Source: Lysobacteraceae bacterium (GTDB lineage Bacteria > Pseudomonadota > Gammaproteobacteria > Xanthomonadales > Xanthomonadaceae). From it: 6,419 bases of DNA. Position 1 is the stretch's first letter; each line of letters starts with the position of its first letter. The position numbers were made by a program, and so were the translations under genes. This document shows positions 1 to 5,834 of this stretch, one piece after another. The stretch covers positions 1-6,419 of the forward strand of contig DNXT01000362.1 in the NCBI GenBank assembly GCA_003505795.1, in the 5' to 3' direction. The notes beneath the pieces were generated by a model, which was not told where the DNA came from, did no database searches, and saw only the letters and a list, made by a program, of their open reading frames with translations.

Positions 1-633
1 TGAGCCGTCGTGCCGGAGCAGCGCGTATAGGGCCGGGGGAAGCGCCTCGCGGATCCGCGCCAGCGCCAGCTCGCGCTGGTTGCGCGCGTCCTGCAGGTCG
101 GCGTACATCGCCAGGCCGGTCAGGATCGAATCGTCCAGCGCCCAGGCGCGCGGCGGCTGGCGCAGCAGCAGGTAGGCCCAGGGGCGCACGCGCAGGTCGC
201 CCAGCCCGGCATTGACGCCGTCGCGGTAGGCCTGCAGCACCGGCAACTGGTCGCCCGCCGCCAGCGCGAGGTTGCGCCGGGTGCGGGCGCGCAGCCGGTG
301 CACGCGGTTCTGCCTGTCGATCTCCAGCGCGGCCGGGCCGAACAGTTCCGACAGTTCGCCGGCCGGGGCCCGGCGCATCAGGTCCATCTCGAAGAAGCGC
401 TCCTGCGCATGCACATAGCCGAGTGCGCGCATGGCATCGGCCTCGCTGGCCGCATCGATGGTGACGACGCCGAGCGCGTCGCGCTGGATGCTCACCGGTG
501 CGGCCAGGCCGCTCAGCGCGCGTCCGCCGTCGAGCCTGGGCAGGCTGCCGCGCAGCAGCAACCAGACGGCCAGGGCAAGCAGCAGGGCGATCGCCAGCAG
601 CGCCAGCAGGATGCGTCGGGTCCATCTGAGCAT
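1..633 (-). CDS. Penicillin acylase family protein (peptidase S45), N-terminal part, cut by the left edge
   Basis: Reading the minus strand from the ATG at 633 gives 211 codons without a stop to the window edge. The N-terminus is basic (MLRWTRR) and is followed by a hydrophobic stretch at about residues 8-27, so the protein is probably exported or anchored in the inner membrane, with the enzyme in the periplasm. Residues 71-88 contain GYVHAQERFFEMDLMRR and residues 91-99 AGELSELFG. These are hallmarks of the alpha-chain of penicillin/acyl-homoserine-lactone acylases, N-terminal nucleophile amidases that hydrolyse amide bonds and mature by self-cleavage. The catalytic serine at the start of the beta-chain would lie beyond the window, so activity and substrate cannot be judged. 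No strong Shine-Dalgarno precedes the ATG, but no better start is seen. The gene is divergent from the bacterioferritin gene. Family assignment is confident; substrate (beta-lactam, acyl-homoserine lactone or other) is unknown. Confidence 0.9.
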   Translation of the reverse strand, partial: MLRWTRRILLALLAIALLLALAVWLLLRGSLPRLDGGRALSGLAAPVSIQRDALGVVTIDAASEADAMRALGYVHAQERFFEMDLMRRAPAGELSELFGPAALEIDRQNRVHRLRARTRRNLALAAGDQLPVLQAYRDGVNAGLGDLRVRPWAYLLLRQPPRAWALDDSILTGLAMYADLQDARNQRELALARIREALPPALYALLRHDGS

Positions 634-670
634 GGGGAATGCGCCTGGGAGAGAATCGGGGAGTCCGGCG

Positions 671-676
671 ATTCTA
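671..676 (-). promoter_or_regulatory. Possible -10 element for the acylase gene
   Basis: On the minus strand this reads TAGAAT, matching five of six bases of the sigma70 -10 consensus, 37 bp upstream of the acylase ATG in otherwise GC-rich DNA. No recognisable -35 box lies 16-18 bp further upstream, so this is only a weak candidate. Confidence 0.25.
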
Positions 677-732
677 GCCAGCGCCCCGGCCGCCATGCGC
701 CGCCGCGGCGGGTAAGCGACGGGTAAATCGGG

Positions 733-760
733 TTGTGATTGAAACTGATTCCGATTAGAC
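733..760 (+). promoter_or_regulatory. Possible promoter region of the bacterioferritin gene
   Basis: This is the most AT-rich part of the 184-bp spacer between the divergent acylase and bacterioferritin genes. A -35-like TTGTGA (733-738) is followed after 16 bp by a poor -10-like TTAGAC (755-760). GATT recurs at 737, 747 and 753. Aligned by eye, 741-759 matches 11 of 19 positions of the classic Fur consensus, which would suit an iron-storage gene but is close to background for such a degenerate site. Treat it as a location to test, not as an established promoter. Confidence 0.2.
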
Positions 761-817
761 CATGCCGTGGCAGGATCGGGCACCATGCGCGGCATCGAGC
801 TACAGGAGCTATCGTCC

Positions 818-1303
818 ATGAAAGGCCATCCCGAAGTCGTCGACTACCTCAAGGAGCTGCTGCGCGGCGAGCTGGCGGCGCGCGACCAGTACTTCCTGCA
901 TTCCCGCCGCTACGAGGACCAGGGGCTGATGGCGCTGTACGAACGCATCAACCACGAGATGGAGGAGGAGACCGAGCACGCCGACGCGCTGCTGCGGCGG
1001 ATCCTGTTCCTGGAGGGCGACCCGGACATGCGGCCGAAGGCGTTCACGCCGGGCAAGACCGTGGAGGAGATGCTGGCCCGCGACCTGGAAGTGGAATACG
1101 AGGTGCGGGCGAACCTCGCCGCCGGCATGAAGCTGTGCGAGCAGCACGGCGACTACGTCAGCCGCGACATCCTGCTCAAGCAGCTGCAGGACACCGAGGA
1201 AGACCATGCGTGGTGGCTGGAGCAGCAGCTCGGCCTGATCAGGCGCATCGGCCTGGAGCTGTACCAGACCTCGAAGATCGACAAGGCCGGCGTCGCCGGC
1301 TGA
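818..1303 (+). CDS. bfr: Bacterioferritin, variant without the haem-ligand methionine
   Basis: The 161-residue protein is close to the usual bacterioferritin length (E. coli Bfr 158). These cytosolic 24-subunit shells oxidise Fe(II) at a diiron centre and store it as a ferric mineral. Aligned by eye to E. coli Bfr, the diiron ligands are all present: E18, E51, H54, E93, E127 and H130. The position of the haem-binding Met52 holds threonine (HEMEEETEHAD), so symmetric subunit pairs would lack the normal axial haem ligand. This resembles the haem-free bacterioferritin-like ferritin of Pseudomonas (FtnA, formerly BfrA). The ATG at 818 is preferred because the protein then begins MKGHPEV like other bacterioferritins and AGGAG (804-808) lies 9 bp upstream; an in-frame ATG at 767 would add 17 unrelated residues. 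The gene is divergent from the acylase gene and convergent with tpm. No bacterioferritin-associated ferredoxin gene is seen beside it. Confidence 0.95.
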   Translation: MKGHPEVVDYLKELLRGELAARDQYFLHSRRYEDQGLMALYERINHEMEEETEHADALLRRILFLEGDPDMRPKAFTPGKTVEEMLARDLEVEYEVRANLAAGMKLCEQHGDYVSRDILLKQLQDTEEDHAWWLEQQLGLIRRIGLELYQTSKIDKAGVAG

Positions 1304-1327
1304 GCCCGGGGCGCACCGCCGCGCGGT
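1286..1327. terminator. Short GC hairpins at the bfr/tpm convergent junction, possible shared terminator
   Basis: Only 27 bp separate the stop codons of bfr and tpm. Two small perfect inverted repeats lie here: GCCGGC-GTC-GCCGGC (1286-1300), ending at the bfr stop codon, and ACCGC-CGC-GCGGT (1315-1327) between the genes. Neither has a T-tract, so they are not textbook intrinsic terminators. The convergent arrangement is the main reason to expect termination here. Confidence 0.25.
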
Positions 1328-1330
1328 CGG

Positions 1331-1987
1331 TCAGGCGCGCTGCAGGCGGTACACCGCCGTGGACAGCGCGCTGACGCCCTCGGCCCGGAAGCGCGGCTCC
1401 TGGTCGAGGATGTCGCGCCGTTCCAGCGGCTGCGCCTGCCACGGGGCGGCGAACAGCGACTGCACCTCCGGCGCTTCCACCGAGAACGGCGGACCGGCCT
1501 TTTCCGGCTGCGGATATTCCAGCGTGATCAGCAGGCCGCGGCTGCCGCCCGGCAGGCGGGCGTAGACGGTGTGCAGGTAATGCCGGCGCAGGTCCGGCGG
1601 CAGGGCGACCAGCGCGGCACGGTCGTAGACGCCGGCGCAGCCAGCCAGCAGCGCCTGGTCCAGTGCGAACGCGTCGCCGCAGACGATCTCGATCGGCCCG
1701 GCGACGAAGTGCTCGCCGTCGTGGCTGCGCGATCGCCGCGGCTGCAGGCCGGCGTCCTCGAAGAACTGCGCCACCGCCAGCGGCGACAGTTCCACCCCGA
1801 GCACGCGGTATCCCTGCGCGGCCAGCCAGTGCATGTCCAGCGACTTGCCGCACAGCGGCACCAGCACGCGGCTGCCGCGCGGCAGCCGCAGCGCCGGCCA
1901 GTGCTTCTGCAGCAGCGGCATCACCTCGCCCTGGTGGAAGCCGATCTGCCCGTCCTGCCAGCGCTGCAACCAGAAATCCGCGTCCAT
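1331..1987 (-). CDS. tpm: Thiopurine S-methyltransferase
   Basis: The 218-residue protein has the length usual for bacterial TPMT. It transfers the methyl group of S-adenosylmethionine to thiopurines and, in studied bacteria, to selenium and tellurium oxyanion products, giving volatile or less toxic forms. The N-terminus MDADFWLQRWQDGQIGFHQ is the family signature. The Rossmann-type SAM-binding fold shows VPLCGKS (43-49), the acidic end of beta-2 in GVELS (64-68), CGDAF (103-107) and YDRAAL (121-126), followed by a conserved LEYPQ (156-160). The ATG at 1987 is chosen because the conserved N-terminus begins there and GGAGGA (1991-1996, minus strand) precedes it by only a few bases; an in-frame ATG at 2026 would add 13 non-conserved residues. 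The protein should be cytosolic. It is transcribed in the same direction as parC but is separated from it by about 590 bp of repeats, so it probably has its own promoter. Confidence 0.95.
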   Translation of the reverse strand: MDADFWLQRWQDGQIGFHQGEVMPLLQKHWPALRLPRGSRVLVPLCGKSLDMHWLAAQGYRVLGVELSPLAVAQFFEDAGLQPRRSRSHDGEHFVAGPIEIVCGDAFALDQALLAGCAGVYDRAALVALPPDLRRHYLHTVYARLPGGSRGLLITLEYPQPEKAGPPFSVEAPEVQSLFAAPWQAQPLERRDILDQEPRFRAEGVSALSTAVYRLQRA

Positions 1988-1990
1988 CGG

Positions 1991-1996
1991 TCCTCC
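1991..1996 (-). promoter_or_regulatory. Shine-Dalgarno site of tpm
   Basis: The minus strand reads GGAGGA directly upstream of the ATG at 1987, with a rather short spacer of 3-4 bases. It is the strongest ribosome-binding site in the window and decides the tpm start against the upstream in-frame ATG at 2026. Confidence 0.75.
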
Positions 1997-2083
1997 GTCA
2001 TGTCGGTTGGTCGATCTGCCGGACACGCCGCTGCGCGCCTGGATGGCAGATGATCACCTGATTGGCAACGAGTGTAAGTAGTT

Positions 2084-2104
2084 CCTTCTCCCTTCTGGAG
2101 AAGG
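2084..2104. repeat. Perfect hairpin, CCTTCTCC/GGAGAAGG
   Basis: CCTTCTCC (2084-2091) and GGAGAAGG (2097-2104) form an 8-bp perfect stem with a 5-base loop. It lies at the tpm-proximal end of the repeat cluster, about 100 bp upstream of tpm. There is no T-tract on either side, so it is reported as a repeat and not as a terminator. Confidence 0.7.
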
Positions 2105-2119
2105 TGCCGCGAAGGGGCG

Positions 2120-2308
2120 GATGAGGGTACGGGGCGAAGCCGCGCTGCAGCAGACCTTCCGTTCCGACGATGACGAACGCGTCGCCACGCGCCGGGGAAA
2201 TGAAGGACCTGGCTCTGCGCTGGTTCTCCCTGGCAGGCGCATGGCGACGCGTTCGTCGAGGCCGCCGCCGGTGACTTCCTGCGGCGCCGCTTCGCCCGTT
2301 CCCTCACC
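2120..2308. repeat. Nested imperfect palindrome of about 190 bp
   Basis: The outer arms 2120-2150 and 2279-2308 are inverted copies of one another, matching at 26 of 30 aligned positions with one single-base gap. Inside them, 2172-2193 and 2236-2257 are inverted copies matching at 21 of 22 positions. Both pairs centre on about 2214, so they form one two-layer foldback structure with a 42-base apex. A third copy of the inner repeat lies outside at 2542-2566. The structure suggests a small non-autonomous repeat element (REP- or MITE-like). I see no transposase, terminal motif or target duplication that would fix the type. Confidence 0.75.
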
Positions 2309-2367
2309 CCAACCCCCGCTCGGGTTGATGTGGAACGTGTTGATCTCGAAGAACTCTGCGTCCCGGC

Positions 2368-2384
2368 CCGCGCCAGCGGCGCGG
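2368..2384. repeat. Perfect GC hairpin, 7-bp stem
   Basis: CCGCGCC (2368-2374) and GGCGCGG (2378-2384) pair perfectly around the loop AGC. This is one of several hairpins downstream of parC. It has no T-tract. Confidence 0.6.
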
Positions 2385-2391
2385 ATGCTCC

Positions 2392-2427
2392 AAGGCACGC
2401 GCGCCGGTGGCGCGCAAGCCGTGCCTT
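2392..2427. repeat. Long hairpin AAGGCACG ... CGTGCCTT with inner GC stem
   Basis: The outer arms AAGGCACG (2392-2399) and CGTGCCTT (2420-2427) are perfectly complementary. Directly inside, CGCGCC (2400-2405) pairs with GGCGCG (2409-2414) around the loop GGT, leaving a 5-base bulge (2415-2419) on one side. The total stem is 14 bp. It lies about 155 bp past the parC stop codon and is the strongest simple hairpin there, so it could stabilise or end the parC transcript, although neither strand shows a T-tract. Confidence 0.65.
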
Positions 2428-2458
2428 CTCGCCCCGATCGGAGAGGGGCCTTGACCCC

Positions 2459-2471
2459 GGCGCTTGGCGCC
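2459..2471. repeat. Short GC hairpin next to the duplicated parC tail
   Basis: GGCGC (2459-2463) and GCGCC (2467-2471) form a 5-bp stem with loop TTG, 9 bp from the duplicated parC tail. A second short pairing, GCCCC (2431-2435) with GGGGC (2445-2449), lies just before it. Both are weak and could be chance in such GC-rich DNA. Confidence 0.35.
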
Positions 2472-2480
2472 AATCAGGAG

Positions 2481-2515
2481 CGATTACTCGACGTCCAGGC
2501 CATCCACCTTCTGCC
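2481..2515. repeat. Extra copy of the parC 3' end (35-bp direct repeat, copy 1)
   Basis: These 35 bp are identical to 2578-2612, which covers the last codons of parC (encoding ...KVDGLDVE), its TAA stop and three bases beyond. The copies are 97 bp apart in the same orientation. This copy lies outside the gene and follows no open frame. The 62 bp between the copies contain another copy (2542-2566) of the inner repeat of the palindrome at 2120-2308. Confidence 0.95.
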
Positions 2516-2541
2516 GCGCCCTAGTGAAGCGTGGCAATGGG

Positions 2542-2566
2542 GATGACGAACGCGCCGCCGCGCGCC
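2542..2566 (+). repeat. Third copy of the 25-bp intergenic repeat
   Basis: This 25-bp segment matches 2169-2193 at 23 of 25 positions and, inverted, resembles 2236-2257. It lies in the 62-bp stretch between the two parC-tail copies. The bases after it, CTGGATGG, also follow GCGCGC at 2033-2046 near tpm, giving a 14-bp exact match there (2560-2573). Confidence 0.7.
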
Positions 2567-2577
2567 TGGATGGTGAA

Positions 2578-2612
2578 CGATTACTCGACGTCCAGGCCAT
2601 CCACCTTCTGCC
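2578..2612. repeat. 35-bp direct repeat, copy 2 (within the parC 3' end)
   Basis: This is the copy that belongs to the gene. It holds the parC stop codon (2581-2583, minus strand) and the final codons. It is identical to 2481-2515 over all 35 bases, and the flanks on both sides differ. Confidence 0.95.
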
Positions 2613-4824
2613 ACCCCCTTGGCAGCAGGTGCCCGCGCGTCGCGCGTGCGCCGAGATAGCCGTCCAGGTCCTTGAACGACAGGTTCATGGTGCGCTGGCC
2701 GCTGCGCACCAGCAGGGTGTTGCCCGGCGATACCGCCGCCACCGCGACCACGCGCTCGGTGGCGAGCTTGGCCTTGGGGATCTCGATGATCTTGTTGCCC
2801 TTGCCCTTGTCCAGTTCCGGCAGCTCGCCGACCGGGATCGCCAGCAGGTTGCCGGCACTGGTCACCGCCACGATGCGGTCGGTCTCCGGATTGTTGACCG
2901 CCGCCGGCCGCAGCACGTGCGAGCCGGCGGTGAGGTTGAGCATGGCCTTGCCGGCCTTGTTGCGGCCGGTGAGGTTCTCGAAGCGGGTGACGAAGCCGTA
3001 GCCGTGCGAGGACGCCAGCACGAAGCGCGCGTTGTTCTCGCCGCTGGCCATCGCCTGGAACGAGGCGCCCGAGGCCGGCGAGAAGCGGCCGGTCAACGGT
3101 TCGCCGTTGCCGCGCGCCGAGGGCAGCGTATGGACCAGCGCCGAGTAGCTGCGGCCCTCCGAGTCCAGGAACGCGACCTGGTAGGTGCTGCGGCTGCGTA
3201 CGGCCGCCAGCAGCGCGTCGCCGTCGCGGTACGACATGGCGGCCGGGTCGACGTCGTGGCCCTTGGCCGCGCGCACCCAGCCCTTGTCCGACAGCACCAC
3301 CGTCATCGGCTCGCTGGCGACCAGCTCGGTCTCGTCGATCGCCTGCGCGGCGCCGCGCTGCACCAGCGGCGAGCGGCGCTCGTCGCCGAACTTCTTGGCA
3401 TCGGCCAGCAGCTCGTCCTTGATCAGCTTTTTCAGCTTGGCCTTGCTGGCGAGGATGGAGAGGATCTGCTCGCGTTCCTTGGCCAGCGCATCCTGCTCGC
3501 CGCGGATCTTCATCTCCTCCAGGCGCGCCAGCTGGCGCAGCTTGGTCTCGAGGATGTACTCGGCCTGTTCCTCGGACAGTCCGAAGCGGGCGATCAGCGC
3601 CGGCTTGGGCTCGTCCTCGCTGCGGATGATGCGGATCACCTCGTCCAGGTTGAGGAAGGCGACCAGCAGGCCCTCCAACAGGTGCAGGCGCCGCTCGACC
3701 CGCTGCAGCCGGTGGTTCAGGCGCCGGGTCACGGTGTCGCTGCGGAAGCTCAGCCACTCGCTCAGCAGCTGCCTGAGGTTCTTGACCTGCGGGCGGCCGT
3801 CCAGGCCGATCACGTTGAGGTTGACCCGGTAGCTGCGCTCCAGGTCGGTGGTCGCGAAGAGGTGGCCCATCAGCTGCTCGACGTCGACGCGGTTGGAGCG
3901 CGGCACCAGCACCACCCGCACCGGGTTGGCGTGGTCGGACTCGTCGCGGATGTCCTCCAGCCATGGCAGCTTCTTGGCGCGCATCTGCTGGGCGATCTGC
4001 TCGATCACCTTCGACGGCGAGACCTGGTAGGGCAGCGCGTTGACGACGATGTTGTTGTGTTCCTTGAGGAACGTGGCACGGGCGCGCACGCTGCCGTTGC
4101 CGGTCTCGTACATCGCGCGCAGGTCGGCGGCCGGGGTGATGATCTCGGCGCTGGTCGGGTAGTCCGGGCCGCGTACGTGCTCGCACAGGTCGGCCAGGGT
4201 CGCGTCCGGGTCGTCGAGCAGGCGGATCAGCGCGCTGACGATCTCGTTGAGGTTGTGCGGCGGCACGTCGGTGGCCATGCCCACGGCGATGCCGGTGGTG
4301 CCGTTGAGCAGCAGGTGCGGCAGCCGCGCCGGCATCCAGGTCGGTTCCTGCAGGGTGCCGTCGAAGTTCGGCGCCCAGTCGGTGGTGCCCTGGCCGAGCT
4401 CGCCCAGCAGCACTTCGGCGATCGGGGTCAGCTTGGACTCGGTGTAGCGCATCGCCGCGAACGACTTCGGGTCGTCGGACGAACCGAAGTTGCCCTGGCC
4501 CTCGATCAGCGGATAGCGGTAGGAGAACGGCTGCGCCATCAGCACCAGCGCCTCGTAGCAGGCCGAGTCGCCGTGCGGGTGGTACTTGCCGATCACGTCG
4601 CCGACGGTGCGCGCGGACTTCTTCGGCTTGGACGCGGCGTTGAGGCCGAGTTCGCTCATCGAATAGATGATGCGGCGCTGCACCGGCTTGAGGCCGTCGC
4701 CCAGGAACGGCAGGGCGCGGTCCAGGACCACGTACATCGAGTAGTCCAGGTAGGCGCGTTCGGCGTACTCGCGCAGCGGCAGCTGCTCGAAGCCATGGAA
4801 GGTGGGGCGGGTCAGATCGGTCAT
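2581..4824 (-). CDS. parC: DNA topoisomerase IV subunit A
   Basis: The complete 747-residue protein is close to E. coli ParC (752). With ParE it forms the A2B2 topoisomerase IV that unlinks daughter chromosomes and relaxes supercoils by ATP-driven double-strand passage. In order it shows the winged-helix breakage-reunion region with the catalytic tyrosine in AAMRYTE (Y127, preceded by R126), the core motif NGTTGIAVGMATDVPPHN (174-191), a charged coiled-coil region (about 370-490) and a C-terminal beta-pinwheel region. PDDPKS-like residues before the active site (SSDDPKSFAAMRYTES) and the absence of the GyrA-box QRRGGKG identify ParC and not GyrA. The quinolone-resistance region KYHPHGDSACYE carries S87 and E91, equivalent to E. 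coli S80 and E84, so the common target mutations are absent. The start at 4824 gives the typical MTDLTRPTFHGFEQ-type N-terminus; its ribosome-binding site is weak. The gene lies 62 bp downstream of the araC-type gene on the same strand, with no clear promoter between them. Confidence 0.98.
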   Translation of the reverse strand: MTDLTRPTFHGFEQLPLREYAERAYLDYSMYVVLDRALPFLGDGLKPVQRRIIYSMSELGLNAASKPKKSARTVGDVIGKYHPHGDSACYEALVLMAQPFSYRYPLIEGQGNFGSSDDPKSFAAMRYTESKLTPIAEVLLGELGQGTTDWAPNFDGTLQEPTWMPARLPHLLLNGTTGIAVGMATDVPPHNLNEIVSALIRLLDDPDATLADLCEHVRGPDYPTSAEIITPAADLRAMYETGNGSVRARATFLKEHNNIVVNALPYQVSPSKVIEQIAQQMRAKKLPWLEDIRDESDHANPVRVVLVPRSNRVDVEQLMGHLFATTDLERSYRVNLNVIGLDGRPQVKNLRQLLSEWLSFRSDTVTRRLNHRLQRVERRLHLLEGLLVAFLNLDEVIRIIRSEDEPKPALIARFGLSEEQAEYILETKLRQLARLEEMKIRGEQDALAKEREQILSILASKAKLKKLIKDELLADAKKFGDERRSPLVQRGAAQAIDETELVASEPMTVVLSDKGWVRAAKGHDVDPAAMSYRDGDALLAAVRSRSTYQVAFLDSEGRSYSALVHTLPSARGNGEPLTGRFSPASGASFQAMASGENNARFVLASSHGYGFVTRFENLTGRNKAGKAMLNLTAGSHVLRPAAVNNPETDRIVAVTSAGNLLAIPVGELPELDKGKGNKIIEIPKAKLATERVVAVAAVSPGNTLLVRSGQRTMNLSFKDLDGYLGARATRGHLLPRGWQKVDGLDVE

Positions 4825-4886
4825 TGCGTGGGTGTTACCTGTTTGAAGGGGTGCGGCCGCAGCAGGGCGCGCCCGAAGACGGTCGA

Positions 4887-5759
4887 TTATCCGGATGCGG
4901 CCGGGGATGCCAAGCTCGCCCGGGTGGCGGCGAAGCCGATGGCGCGCTGCAGGTAGCGCCCGGGCGGCACGCCGTAGTGGCGGCGGAACACGGTGACGAA
5001 CGCGCTGGCGCTGCTGTAGCCGAGCCGGTGGGCGATGTCGCCGACCGGGTGGCCGTCGTGCAGCAGGCGCAGCGATTCGGCCAGCCGCGCCCGCTGCCGC
5101 CACTGGCCGAAGCTCAGCCCGGTCTCCTGGCGGAAGTGGCGGCTGAGGCTGCGCGGCGACAGTCCGCCCCAGCGCGCCCAGTGCGCCAGGTCGCCGCCGT
5201 CGTCCGGGCAGGCGAGCAACTGGCCGGCGATCCGCAGCAGGCGCCGGTCCTGCGGCATCGGCAGGTGTAGCGCCTGCGCCGGGGCGTCGCCGAGCTCGTC
5301 CAGCAGCACCGCCGCCAGGCGCTGCTGGCGCGGTTCCTGCAGCCGTGCCGGCGGGCTTTCGGCCAGGCGCAGCGCCAGTCGGTGGACCAGGTCGCTGATG
5401 CCGAGCACGCAGGGGTGATCCGGCAGCGCCGTGCTCGCCTCGGGGCCGACCAGCAGGCCCCAGCCGCGCAGCGGGCCGGAAATCGCCACGGTGTGCAGTT
5501 CGCCGGGAGGCATCCAGCCGGCGCAGCCGGGCGGCAGCGACCATTCGCCGTGGCGGGCACGGGTGGTGAGCAGCCCGGCTTCGACGCAGATCAGCTGGCC
5601 GCGCACGTGCCGGTGCCAGTCGACCTCGTGGTCCAGGCCGCGTTGGCTGCAGATCCGGAACCCGAGCAACGGGGCGCCGTCGGCACGTTCGAACCAGTGG
5701 TGGACCTCTGCCGGGTGCGGCGAGTCCAGGCTGGCGCCTGGCGGGATATCGATATTCAT
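4887..5759 (-). CDS. AraC-family transcriptional regulator
   Basis: The 290-residue protein has an N-terminal cupin-type sensing domain (about residues 30-110, with DWHRHVRGQLICVEAG and WMPPGELHT) and a C-terminal double helix-turn-helix domain (about 175-270). The latter contains LSPRSLSRHFRQETGLSFGQWRQRARLAESLRLL, first helices and linker, and the family motif DIAHRLGYSSASAFVTVFRRHYGVPPGRYL. The GLSFGQWRQRARL form is typical of the NimR/YeaM-like branch, whose members often control neighbouring exporters. The ligand is unknown. The ATG at 5759 fits the normal length; a TTG at 5867 in the same frame would add 36 residues unlike this family and would cross the divergent control region. No Shine-Dalgarno is visible. 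The gene is divergent from the MarR gene (137 bp) and upstream of parC, which is unlikely to be its target. It may act on the efflux-type operon to the right. Confidence 0.92.
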   Translation of the reverse strand: MNIDIPPGASLDSPHPAEVHHWFERADGAPLLGFRICSQRGLDHEVDWHRHVRGQLICVEAGLLTTRARHGEWSLPPGCAGWMPPGELHTVAISGPLRGWGLLVGPEASTALPDHPCVLGISDLVHRLALRLAESPPARLQEPRQQRLAAVLLDELGDAPAQALHLPMPQDRRLLRIAGQLLACPDDGGDLAHWARWGGLSPRSLSRHFRQETGLSFGQWRQRARLAESLRLLHDGHPVGDIAHRLGYSSASAFVTVFRRHYGVPPGRYLQRAIGFAATRASLASPAASG

Positions 5760-5766
5760 TGACCAG

Positions 5767-5772
5767 ATTGTA
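5767..5772 (-). promoter_or_regulatory. Possible -10 element of the araC-type gene
   Basis: The minus strand reads TACAAT, five of six matches to TATAAT, ending 7 bp before the ATG at 5759. If used, transcription would begin at or next to the start codon and give a leaderless mRNA, consistent with the missing Shine-Dalgarno. No good -35 box lies at the right distance. Confidence 0.35.
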
Positions 5773-5834
5773 TTACCGGGCCAGCTCCGGCGTCGCTTAA
5801 GGTGGCGCGCTCCGTTGCATTGCTGGGACGCACA

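Larger units (their letters stand above)
1988..2580. other. Long repeat-rich intergenic region between parC and tpm, no credible gene
   Basis: These 593 bp contain no reading frame that I can support. The open frames present translate low-complexity, arginine- and serine-rich sequence and run straight through inverted repeats. The region instead holds a hairpin at 2084-2104, a nested palindrome at 2120-2308, a row of hairpins at 2368-2471, and a duplicated copy of the parC 3' end at 2481-2515 next to a further copy of the palindrome's inner repeat (2542-2566). A weak -10-like TACACT for tpm lies at 2071-2076 on the minus strand. Motifs such as GGTTGGGGTGAGGG and paired CCTTCTCC/GGAGAAGG resemble, from memory, mosaic intergenic repeats common in Xanthomonadaceae genomes. 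Confidence 0.8.

Noticed and set aside
2054..2473. A 139-codon open frame on the minus strand in the parC-tpm spacer
   Set aside because: It runs through the nested palindrome and the hairpins. The encoded segments DERVAMRLPGR and RRVATRSSSSE come from opposite arms of an inverted repeat. This looks like a spurious frame in repeat DNA and not a gene.
4580..4618. Quinolone-resistance substitutions in ParC
   Set aside because: The region reads KYHPHGDSACYE with Ser87 and Glu91, the usual wild-type residues at the positions of E. coli S80 and E84.
2464..4956. An 830-codon open frame on the plus strand opposite parC
   Set aside because: It is antisense to a complete, strongly conserved parC gene. 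Its translation is a low-complexity run of Arg, Ala, Gln, Val and Leu typical of the mirror frame of a GC-rich gene, with no recognisable domain.
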